Assembly: GCA_029824495.1 (NCBI GenBank)
Contig: JALGXY010000386.1
Coordinates: forward strand, 1-9,255
Length of the DNA: 9,255 nt
From: Fimbriimonadia bacterium
GTDB lineage: Bacteria; Armatimonadota; Fimbriimonadia; Fimbriimonadales; Fimbriimonadaceae
Direction: 5' to 3'
A program made the translations under genes and the position numbers. This document shows, in pieces, positions 1 through 5,312 of this stretch; position 1 is the first letter of the stretch, and the number at the start of each line of letters is the position of its first letter. The notes beneath the pieces were generated by a model. It saw only the letters and a program-made list of their open reading frames with translations, was not told the DNA's origin and searched no databases.

Positions 1-538
1 GCAGCGACAGACCGAGGCGATCACCTTTTTCATAGCTGAGCGGGTTCACTGTTCGATTTGGCCGCCCCGTCTCAGCATCAACAGTCGGGGTTCCGTGCAC
101 GGATGCCAGATGCCAACGCCGAACGCCGGCCCAGATCAGCCCGATCAGCAGCATCAAGCCCATCAGATCGAAAACTGTCTCGTAAGCGAGATAGTAGCCG
201 CCTGTGTGGAAGTTGCGGATACCGATGATGTGCCCGTATTCGGCGATGCTGAGCAGCGTGGTCGCCAAGACAAGCGACATGAATCCGTAGAAGATCATCA
301 GGTGCATCGGTGCACCAGAATCTGGCCGGCTGTTCTGGACTTTTCGCTGCCCTAAGACAACCGATCTTAACCCTTCCCAGCCAAGAGTGCGGCCTTCATT
401 CTTTCGGCCGGATCGCCAGACCTTGACTCTGGCCCAAATCTGCCAGATGAGATAGCCGATACTGGCGGCCATCAGAAGATAGAAGATGAGCTTCTGTTCA
501 GACGAGATGTGGAGGTACGACTCCCTTGTCGGCTCCAT
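1..538 (-). CDS. Membrane-bound (Fe-S)-binding oxidoreductase, HdrE/NarI-like N-terminus (3' partial)
   Basis: The 179 visible residues are the N-terminal membrane part of a heterodisulfide-reductase-like protein. This family usually has a nitrate-reductase-gamma-like cytochrome b domain followed by cytoplasmic 4Fe-4S and CCG domains, and moves electrons between a quinone pool and an unidentified soluble partner. Hydrophobic segments lie at about residues 17-36, 79-99 and 121-140. The second begins with the family-like pattern MHLMIFYGF (His79), a candidate haem ligand. The Fe-S part lies beyond the window edge and is inferred, not seen. The ATG at 538 is chosen because GGAG at 550-547 lies 8 bases upstream. 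The gene follows the lipoprotein after 5 bases and looks like the end of the queC-queE array. It could instead be a stand-alone NarI-like cytochrome b subunit if no Fe-S domain follows. Confidence 0.72.
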   Translation of the reverse strand, partial: MEPTRESYLHISSEQKLIFYLLMAASIGYLIWQIWARVKVWRSGRKNEGRTLGWEGLRSVVLGQRKVQNSRPDSGAPMHLMIFYGFMSLVLATTLLSIAEYGHIIGIRNFHTGGYYLAYETVFDLMGLMLLIGLIWAGVRRWHLASVHGTPTVDAETGRPNRTVNPLSYEKGDRLGLSL

Positions 539-543
539 CGTGA

Positions 544-1023
544 CTACTCCGCCTCCGGCTCAGTAACGGGCCGTGTAAACAGAATATTCGACCCATCGTC
601 AGAGGGCCAAGAGATCGAATCGCCGGCCTCTTCAATAATCAAGACGATTTTCGAATCCTCGTTGAAAAAGTAGTCAGCCACAGACTCTTCGTCTTCCGGA
701 GTCAGGGTGAGATTGGTGTCGTAGACCTCCCAAACGCCCTTAATCTCAATTCCATAAGTTGAGAGGAGGAACCGGCGCTGCTCAGACTCGTAGGTCAGAT
801 TCAAGGTGTTGCCGCCCATGCCTTCTGTGGGAACGTTGATCGGCATCCTGCTGCCCTCCTCCGGTTCTGCCATCTCCAGGGTTCCGTCCCAGTCGCCCAA
901 AATCTTGCCGTCAAGCCCGCTCAACTGAGGAGCTTCCGGCTCGGTCGAAGTGATCGGATCTGCCTCATTTGGCGTGCAGCCAATCACAATCAACAGAATC
1001 CCGAGAGCAGCCAACGACTTCAT
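544..1023 (-). CDS. Putative small lipoprotein, possible lipocalin-like beta-barrel
   Basis: The 159-residue product starts with a short signal peptide (Met-Lys, then a Leu/Ile/Val-rich core at residues 4-14) and the lipobox Val-Ile-Gly-Cys16, so it is probably lipidated at Cys16. An acidic, Pro/Glu/Thr-rich linker follows to about residue 40. The rest has a Gly-Asp-Trp start and alternating polar/hydrophobic strands, with a LTLTPE segment near residue 110, reminiscent of small lipocalin-like barrels. That fold guess is weak and I do not recognise a named family. The reading frame stays open 26 codons upstream of this ATG, but those codons overlap queE and would bury the signal peptide, so 1023 is preferred. 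AGGA at 1030-1027 overlaps the queE stop and lies only 3 bases from the ATG. It lies 5 bases after queE and ends 5 bases before the Fe-S membrane protein, so it is probably cotranscribed with both. Confidence 0.72.
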   Translation of the reverse strand: MKSLAALGILLIVIGCTPNEADPITSTEPEAPQLSGLDGKILGDWDGTLEMAEPEEGSRMPINVPTEGMGGNTLNLTYESEQRRFLLSTYGIEIKGVWEVYDTNLTLTPEDEESVADYFFNEDSKIVLIIEEAGDSISWPSDDGSNILFTRPVTEPEAE

Positions 1024-1028
1024 TGTTC

Positions 1029-1733
1029 CTATGTACCCCGCCGGTCGCCAAAAAGGCTGATGTGAAATCGAGGAGTGAGCCGCCAGCCACGAGCCATACA
1101 AACCTCAAGCAGCATCGGCTCTCGCCTGGCGAGCACCTCACGATCTGTTCCTTCTGCCATCAGCATCACCTGGTCAGACTCAACATGAGGCAGTTTTGCC
1201 AAAAGATCTTCGATCTCCTTGATGTCGTCATGCTCACCTTCTGGATTCACCACAAACTTGAGCTGCGTGTCGTAGTTCTCGATGAGATTCGTCAAGACCT
1301 CGATGTTCAGCCGGTCCTTTTCGTGGCGCTCGGCCCAGTCTCCAGCCTTCTCTTTTGTGGGCGTCGAATGCGAAAGTTTCGGGCTGATCGACATCAGGTG
1401 GCAGCGAATCGGCTGGCTGACTGTCCCTGCCGTTTCGATCGTGATGATCTTGCCCAGCCCAGACAGGCGCTTTGTCAATTCAACAACCGGTTCAAACAGC
1501 ATCGGCTCGCCGCCGGTGATCACGACATGCTGATTGCTCAGTTCAACCACCTGCTCGATAATCTCGCTGATCGACCGAACGGGGCCTTCTGGCTCCCAGC
1601 TTGCGTAAGGCGTATCACACCAGGTGCATCGGAGATTGCAGCCAGACAGCCTGACAAAGGTCGAGGGTGTACCGAGCCAGCCGCCTTCGCCCTGGACAGA
1701 CGAGAAGATTTCGGAGATTCGCAGTCGGCTCAT
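1029..1733 (-). CDS. queE: 7-carboxy-7-deazaguanine synthase QueE (radical SAM)
   Basis: QueE converts 6-carboxy-5,6,7,8-tetrahydropterin to 7-carboxy-7-deazaguanine (CDG), the step before QueC in preQ0 and queuosine biosynthesis, using a 4Fe-4S cluster, S-adenosylmethionine and Mg2+. The sequence shows the QueE opening (IFSSVQGEG, residues 9-17), a Cys32-x3-Cys36-x2-Cys39 cluster motif within [15 protein letters not shown], and the SAM-binding ITGGEPM motif near residues 73-79. Thr follows Asp40 after the last Cys, as is usual in QueE. At 234 residues it is of normal length. Its ATG overlaps the queC stop codon as ATGA (1733-1730), the classic sign of translational coupling. No queD or queF lies in the window. 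Confidence 0.95.
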   Translation of the reverse strand: MSRLRISEIFSSVQGEGGWLGTPSTFVRLSGCNLRCTWCDTPYASWEPEGPVRSISEIIEQVVELSNQHVVITGGEPMLFEPVVELTKRLSGLGKIITIETAGTVSQPIRCHLMSISPKLSHSTPTKEKAGDWAERHEKDRLNIEVLTNLIENYDTQLKFVVNPEGEHDDIKEIEDLLAKLPHVESDQVMLMAEGTDREVLARREPMLLEVCMARGWRLTPRFHISLFGDRRGT

Positions 1734-2419
1734 CGGCTCAGGTGCTCCAAGACCGGGTCGACCTGGCCCAGCTCCTCAAAAGCAGCACTGCGAATCAGAC
1801 ACGCATCGCACCGCCCACAGGCTCTGCCGTCAGCTGTCGGGTCATAACACGAGTGGGTCAGGCCATAGTCGAGGCCCAGTCGGAGCCCCCACTCGATGAT
1901 CTCCGTCTTCTTCAGCATTAAGAGAGGCGATTCAATCCTGATCATCTGCCCTTCGACCGCCCGCTTTGTCGCCAGGTTGGCCAAGGTCTGAAACGCCTCT
2001 ACAAACTCTGGTCGGCAGTCGGGATAGCCGCTGTAGTCGACCGCATTCACACCAATATAGATTGAATCGGCCTCAATGACTTCGGCATAGCCAAGAGCGA
2101 CCGACAGCATGATCGTATTGCGCGCCGGAACGTAGGTGATCGGAATCTCATCAGCCATCTCTGCTTCGTCACGGTCTTTCGGCACGTCGATCGCATCAGT
2201 CAGTGCGCTTCCTCCAATCGAACTGAGATCGACTTTGACCGTTTTATGCTCGGTCACGCCGAGCGCAGCAACGACACGATCTGCAGATTCGATTTCGGCA
2301 TGATGCCTCTGCCCATAGTCGACTGTCAATGCAGCGACTTCAAAGCCCTTGCTTTGAGCTATGGCCAAGCAGGTGGACGAATCGAGTCCCCCGCTCAATA
2401 GGACAACGGCCTTGTTCAT
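1730..2419 (-). CDS. queC: 7-cyano-7-deazaguanine synthase QueC
   Basis: QueC uses ATP and ammonia to convert 7-carboxy-7-deazaguanine to preQ0 (7-cyano-7-deazaguanine). The N-terminus carries the PP-loop ATP-pyrophosphatase motif SGGLDSST (residues 9-16), and VDYGQRH follows at about 34-40. The C-terminal zinc site has four cysteines: Cys191 (in HSCYDP), Cys201, Cys204 and Cys207 (CGRCDAC). Length (229 residues) is typical. It is the first gene of the minus-strand array and is translationally coupled to queE. The start at 2419 has no strong Shine-Dalgarno; the nearest candidate, AGG at 2436-2434, is 14 bases away. It is transcribed divergently from serC. Confidence 0.95.
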   Translation of the reverse strand: MNKAVVLLSGGLDSSTCLAIAQSKGFEVAALTVDYGQRHHAEIESADRVVAALGVTEHKTVKVDLSSIGGSALTDAIDVPKDRDEAEMADEIPITYVPARNTIMLSVALGYAEVIEADSIYIGVNAVDYSGYPDCRPEFVEAFQTLANLATKRAVEGQMIRIESPLLMLKKTEIIEWGLRLGLDYGLTHSCYDPTADGRACGRCDACLIRSAAFEELGQVDPVLEHLSR

Positions 2420-2455
2420 CAGGCCATAAGGTACCTGCCGGGTACAACCGGCGAC
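2420..2455. promoter_or_regulatory. Divergent queC/serC promoter region with inverted repeats
   Basis: These 36 bases must carry the start signals for both queC (minus) and serC (plus). They hold the 8-base palindrome AGGTACCT (2429-2436), an inverted repeat GTACC-TGCCG-GGTAC (2431-2445), and CCGG at each end of CCGGGTACAACCGG (2438-2451). TACAAC (2443-2448) resembles a -10 element and lies 7 bases before the serC ATG, so serC may be leaderless. Neither gene has a convincing Shine-Dalgarno. A regulator bound at the repeats could control both genes, but the regulator is unknown. Confidence 0.45.
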
Positions 2456-3541
2456 ATGAGCGCCTACGATCGCGTTTACAACTTTTCAGCCGGACCTGGT
2501 GTCCTTCCCGTCCCTGTTCTCGAACAAGCTCGAGAAGACATTTTGAACTGGCAGGGCTCGGGCACCTCTGTTATGGAGATGAGTCACCGGTCGAAGGAGT
2601 TCACTTCGATCATCGAGCAGGCAGAAGCCGACTGCCGCGCGGTCTACGGTGTACCAGACAACTATAAAGTTCTCTTCCTTCAGGGCGGAGCAAGCCTGCA
2701 GTTCACCATGCTGGCAATGAACCTGATGCACGGCGAGGCTGACTATGTCACCACCGGCTCTTGGGGCAAGAAAGCGATCGCTTCGGCCAAGCTGCACGGC
2801 ACAGCCAACAACGTCTACGACGCCAAAGAGTTCAATTACGACCGCTGCCCTGATCTCAATTCGCTCGACTACTCAGATTCTGCTTCGTTCGTTCACTTCA
2901 CAATGAACGAGACCATTCAGGGTGTCGACTACGGCGCTGATCCCTCGATCGGCAAGGATCTGGTCTGCGATATGTCCTCCAACATCGGCTGTCGGCCGTT
3001 CGACGTATCGAAGTACGCGATGATCTACGCTGGCGCACAGAAGAATCTCGGCCCTGCCGGAACAACCCTGGTGATCCTGCGCGAAGATCTTCTCGATCGA
3101 ATCCCTGAGAATCTGCCGCCGATGCTCGACTACAAGGTTCAGGCGGACTCCGGCTCCCTCTACAACACTCCTCCCTGCTGGGCGATCTACATGTGCGGCC
3201 TCGTGTTCAAACACCTGCTCTCATTAGGCGGGCTTGAAGCTGTTGAGAAGAACAACCGGGCAAAGGCCGATCTGCTCTACAGCGCGATCGACAACTCAAA
3301 CGGGTTTTATGGCGGCCACGCTCAGCTTCCTTTCCGCTCAACCATGAACGTACCTTTCGTGCTGACGAACGACGACCTGACCGGCGAGTTCATCAAGGAA
3401 GCGGGTGAAAACGGGATGATCCAGCTCAAAGGCCATCGCTCAGTAGGTGGATGCCGAGCCAGCATCTACAACGCCTTCCCGATTGATGGTGTCGAAGCCT
3501 TGGCTCAGTTTATGGGCGATTTCGCTCAGCGAAACAGCTAA
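2456..3541 (+). CDS. serC: Phosphoserine aminotransferase SerC
   Basis: SerC is a pyridoxal-phosphate class V aminotransferase that converts 3-phosphohydroxypyruvate and glutamate to O-phosphoserine and 2-oxoglutarate in serine biosynthesis; it also acts in pyridoxine synthesis in some bacteria. The N-terminus has the family signature [10 protein letters not shown] (residues 9-18), then [10 protein letters not shown] and LQGGASLQF. The lysine that forms the Schiff base with PLP is predicted to be Lys196 in [10 protein letters not shown]. The C-terminal [16 protein letters not shown] segment is also typical. Length (361 residues) matches the family. The start is fixed by this conserved N-terminus although no Shine-Dalgarno is visible. 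The gene has no serine-pathway neighbours here and its stop codon overlaps the end of the converging lipoprotein gene. Confidence 0.96.
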   Translation: MSAYDRVYNFSAGPGVLPVPVLEQAREDILNWQGSGTSVMEMSHRSKEFTSIIEQAEADCRAVYGVPDNYKVLFLQGGASLQFTMLAMNLMHGEADYVTTGSWGKKAIASAKLHGTANNVYDAKEFNYDRCPDLNSLDYSDSASFVHFTMNETIQGVDYGADPSIGKDLVCDMSSNIGCRPFDVSKYAMIYAGAQKNLGPAGTTLVILREDLLDRIPENLPPMLDYKVQADSGSLYNTPPCWAIYMCGLVFKHLLSLGGLEAVEKNNRAKADLLYSAIDNSNGFYGGHAQLPFRSTMNVPFVLTNDDLTGEFIKEAGENGMIQLKGHRSVGGCRASIYNAFPIDGVEALAQFMGDFAQRNS

Positions 3542-4119
3542 TCGACTGAACCCCCCAGAGCATCGACGGCGTCTGCCATGTCCTGAGATGCGAGATCAAG
3601 AAGACCTGCAAGTGCATCGAACTGCGGGTCTTCTTCGCTCATCGAGTCTGCAAAATTGTAGGCTGACCTGATGTCGATGTATCCATCCGAAGCAGCCTCG
3701 ATCCACTTGAGGCGCCGATCATCTGCCGCAGCATAACTCTGCTCAATCTCCTCGAGTGTCGGCACATCACCGACACCTTCAGCCAGCGACTGCCCGGAGC
3801 TGTTGATCAGGTCGATGATCTCGTCCATCACCTCGTACTGAACGGGAAGACTGCTTCCAAGCTCCATCGCCTGTGTCGAGGCCTCTTGAAGCGTCGACAT
3901 TGCTCCTAGAATTTGGGTGTTGCCCGAGCGCATCACTTCAAGCAGCTTTTCTGCTGCCGAGCCGGTCGGGTTCGACTCGTCGGTCTCGCTGCTGGCGGCT
4001 TCTGAATTGTCAGGGGTCAAGACGGGTGTCTCGATCTCATCTGGCGGCGCAGCAGGTTCTGCAGGAGATCCACAGCCCAAGAGGCAGGAAATCAGAGCAA
4101 TTCCGACGATCAGACGCAC
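3538..4119 (-). CDS. Putative lipoprotein of unknown function, helix-rich
   Basis: I do not recognise this 193-residue protein. With the GTG start at 4119 it begins with Met-Arg, a hydrophobic core (residues 3-14) and the lipobox Leu-Leu-Gly-Cys16, so lipidation at Cys16 is likely. A Pro/Glu/Ser/Thr-rich linker reaches about residue 55. The remainder looks mostly alpha-helical and acidic, with heptad-like Leu/Met spacing, and has few charged-to-hydrophobic strand patterns. The frame runs open far upstream (to 4899) but only as the antisense of the ChaN-like gene, so the GTG immediately before the signal peptide is preferred. AGGT at 4134-4131 is a possible ribosome binding site 11 bases away. 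It converges on serC with a 4-base overlap and diverges from the ChaN-like gene; neither neighbour suggests a role. Confidence 0.7.
   Translation of the reverse strand: MRLIVGIALISCLLGCGSPAEPAAPPDEIETPVLTPDNSEAASSETDESNPTGSAAEKLLEVMRSGNTQILGAMSTLQEASTQAMELGSSLPVQYEVMDEIIDLINSSGQSLAEGVGDVPTLEEIEQSYAAADDRRLKWIEAASDGYIDIRSAYNFADSMSEEDPQFDALAGLLDLASQDMADAVDALGGSVD
3598..3635. repeat. Strong inverted repeat (13-bp stem) downstream of serC
   Basis: AAGAAGACCTGCA (3598-3610) pairs with TGCGGGTCTTCTT (3623-3635) as 12 Watson-Crick pairs plus one T-G pair (3607/3626) around a 12-base loop. It lies 57-94 bases past the serC stop and inside the 3' coding part of the opposing lipoprotein gene. No T-run follows on either strand, so it is not a standard intrinsic terminator. 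It could stabilise the serC mRNA 3' end. Confidence 0.6.
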
Positions 4120-4167
4120 AGAAGTCAGGTTACCTGCGACTCTGACCTCACCAGCAGCGCAAAATAC
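4120..4167. promoter_or_regulatory. Divergent lipoprotein/ChaN-like intergenic region
   Basis: These 48 bases separate the starts of two divergent genes and so should hold both promoters. The one clear structure is an 11-base palindrome, CAGGT-T-ACCTG (4126-4136). AGGT within it on the minus strand may instead serve as the ribosome binding site of the lipoprotein gene. An A-rich stretch (4161-4166) precedes the plus-strand ATG. No good -35/-10 pair is visible. Confidence 0.3.
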
Positions 4168-5049
4168 ATGGAAATGATCACCGCTCTTCTGACCATGTTC
4201 CAGGCCGAGACGCCTGATCCCTACCTTCTGCCGATCGGCGAGAAAGGCCAGGTTCGGGTTGAATCTGGCTGGACTAACACGTCCGATGGCACGCCTTCTG
4301 ACGTCAGCGAAATCGCCAAAGCAGCCGAGGGCTACCGCTTTGTCCTCGTTGGAGAATCTCACGACCAGCTCGCTCACCACGAACAGCAGGCTGCCGTGAT
4401 CCAGGCCCTGGTCGAAGCTGGCCGCGACGTCACTGTCGGATTTGAAATGTTTACACGGGACAACCAGAAGAATCTGGCCCCATGGACCAAGGGCTGGTGG
4501 AGTGAGGAGGAGTTCATCACCAACTCCAACTGGCAGACTCAGTGGGGCTTTCCGTATGAGGCGTACAAACCGATTTTCGACGTTGTCAGAGCCAATGAGC
4601 TCCGCATGACTGCGCTCAACCTGCCCCGTGACTGGGTGAGACAGATCGGCCGAAAAGGACCGAGCGTGTTGACAGAAGAGCAGCGCCGCTGGGCGCCTGA
4701 ACTCTGGCTGAAGAGCAGTGACCACAGATCCTTTTTCGAAGCGATGATGGGCGGCCACCCGGTGACAGGCCCGCAGATGGAGAATATCTACGCTGCACAG
4801 GTCTCCTGGGATGAAGGGATGGCCACTTCGGCTGTCGATGCAATGTCCTGGCGGGTTGGCGATAAGCCGGTGATGGTGATCATTGCTGGGTCGGGCCATG
4901 TGATGTACGACCTCGGCATCTCCCTGAGACTAAAGCGCAAGGGCCACGACGCACTGATTACGACCTGCTTGAACTCAGACGGCCCCAGAATGGTCAGTCG
5001 AGGCATCGCCTCATTCGTGTTCACGTCGCCCCGAGTCGAGGGTCAGTAG
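4168..5049 (+). CDS. ChaN-like protein (haem-binding uptake, Tiki superfamily)
   Basis: The 293-residue protein matches the ChaN/DUF399 pattern. It has LVGESHDQLAHHEQQ at residues 60-74 (Glu63, His65, His70, His71), GFEMFTRDNQ at 91-100, the mid-domain WGFPYEAYKPI at 126-136, and the closing GSGHVMYDLGISLRL at 231-245 (His234). Campylobacter ChaN binds haem and is thought to act in iron uptake, and the fold is shared with Tiki/TraB proteins. What this member binds cannot be told from sequence. Many ChaN proteins are lipoproteins; this one has no lipobox, and its only N-terminal hydrophobic stretch is 8 residues (ITALLTMF), too short for a normal signal peptide. No Shine-Dalgarno is visible. 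The ATG at 4168 is the first in frame after the divergent gene; Met3 at 4174 is an alternative. Confidence 0.8.
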   Translation: MEMITALLTMFQAETPDPYLLPIGEKGQVRVESGWTNTSDGTPSDVSEIAKAAEGYRFVLVGESHDQLAHHEQQAAVIQALVEAGRDVTVGFEMFTRDNQKNLAPWTKGWWSEEEFITNSNWQTQWGFPYEAYKPIFDVVRANELRMTALNLPRDWVRQIGRKGPSVLTEEQRRWAPELWLKSSDHRSFFEAMMGGHPVTGPQMENIYAAQVSWDEGMATSAVDAMSWRVGDKPVMVIIAGSGHVMYDLGISLRLKRKGHDALITTCLNSDGPRMVSRGIASFVFTSPRVEGQ

Positions 5050-5065
5050 GCCTTCTTTAAGTTGG

Positions 5066-5075
5066 CGGGTACAAT
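5066..5075 (+). promoter_or_regulatory. Candidate rpsU promoter -10 region
   Basis: CGGGTACAAT sits in the 49-base gap before rpsU, and TACAAT (5070-5075) is a fair -10 hexamer. The 9-base core CGGGTACAA also occurs before serC (2439-2447). No convincing -35 hexamer lies at the usual distance. Transcription would start near 5082, placing the rpsU start codon at about +17. Confidence 0.45.
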
Positions 5076-5098
5076 CTCTCCCGAGGATTTTTGCGACT

Positions 5099-5263
5099 TT
5101 GATTCATGTCACTGTGAACCCAAACGAATCGATTGACAGCGCTCTCAAGCGCTTCAATCAGAAGATTCAGCAGAGCGGCCTCCTTCGAGAATTGAAGGAG
5201 CATGCTCATTACGAAAAGCCGTCCGAAAAGCGGCGACGACAACGACGTAAGCGTCGTTTTTGA
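5099..5263 (+). CDS. rpsU: 30S ribosomal protein S21
   Basis: The 54-residue product is S21, a small basic protein of the 30S platform near the anti-Shine-Dalgarno end of 16S rRNA, which helps select mRNAs at initiation. It shows the S21 pattern VTVNPNESIDSALKRF (residues 4-19), the YEKPSEKRR motif (residues 38-46) and an Arg/Lys-rich tail ending RRKRRF. I place the start at TTG 5099 because it gives exactly the E. coli spacing (Met + 8 residues before the conserved Asn-Glu). GAGG at 5083-5086 lies 12 bases upstream, which is rather far. The alternative GTG at 5114 would remove the conserved VTV strand and has no ribosome binding site, and ATG 5106 is out of frame. Its 3' codons form a terminator. 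In Firmicutes rpsU also heads the cluster containing pgpH-ybeY-dgkA. Confidence 0.9.
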   Translation: MIHVTVNPNESIDSALKRFNQKIQQSGLLRELKEHAHYEKPSEKRRRQRRKRRF

Positions 5264-5270
5264 TTTTTCT
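5241..5270 (+). terminator. Intrinsic terminator overlapping the rpsU 3' end
   Basis: AACGACG (5241-5247) and CGTCGTT (5252-5258) form a perfect 7-bp stem with loop TAAG, followed by a T-rich tail (TTTGATTTTTCT). The stem is made of coding sequence for the Arg/Lys tail of S21, and the TGA stop (5261-5263) lies inside the T-tract. The ribosome finishing rpsU would cover the stem, so termination here may be partial. Confidence 0.75.
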
Positions 5271-5281
5271 TGTTTCATTGA

Positions 5282-5308
5282 CTCCTTGAGCTGAGCTCGG
5301 GGAGGGAG
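5282..5308 (+). promoter_or_regulatory. Leader hairpin covering the pgpH ribosome binding site
   Basis: CTCCTTGAGC (5282-5291) pairs with GCTCGGGGAG (5295-5304) as a 10-bp stem (eight Watson-Crick, two G-T pairs) with a TGA loop. The 3' arm contains most of GGAGG (5301-5305), the Shine-Dalgarno with the best spacing (7 bases) to the pgpH ATG. A second GGAG (5305-5308) stays free but is only 4 bases from the ATG. The fold could restrain translation of the pgpH-like gene. Confidence 0.5.
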
Positions 5309-5312
5309 TGTT

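Noticed and set aside
969..1847. 292-codon plus-strand open frame over queE and queC
   Set aside because: It lies antisense to two well-supported genes, and its Arg/His/Cys-rich translation resembles no protein family.
3521..3533. Palindrome TTCGC-TCA-GCGAA at the serC end as a terminator
   Set aside because: The stem has only 5 pairs and no T-run follows on either strand, so it is likely chance coding sequence.
3538..4899. Long minus-strand open frame of 453 codons
   Set aside because: Only the last 193 codons, from the GTG at 4119, look like a protein with a signal peptide. The upstream part is the antisense of the ChaN-like gene, whose motifs are clear.
5106..5117. ATG at 5106 as the rpsU start
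   Set aside because: It is out of frame and meets a stop (TGA 5115-5117) after three codons.
5278..5283. TTGACT as a -35 box for a promoter of pgpH
   Set aside because: No -10 hexamer lies 16-18 bases downstream; that position holds the G-rich ribosome binding region and hairpin arm.
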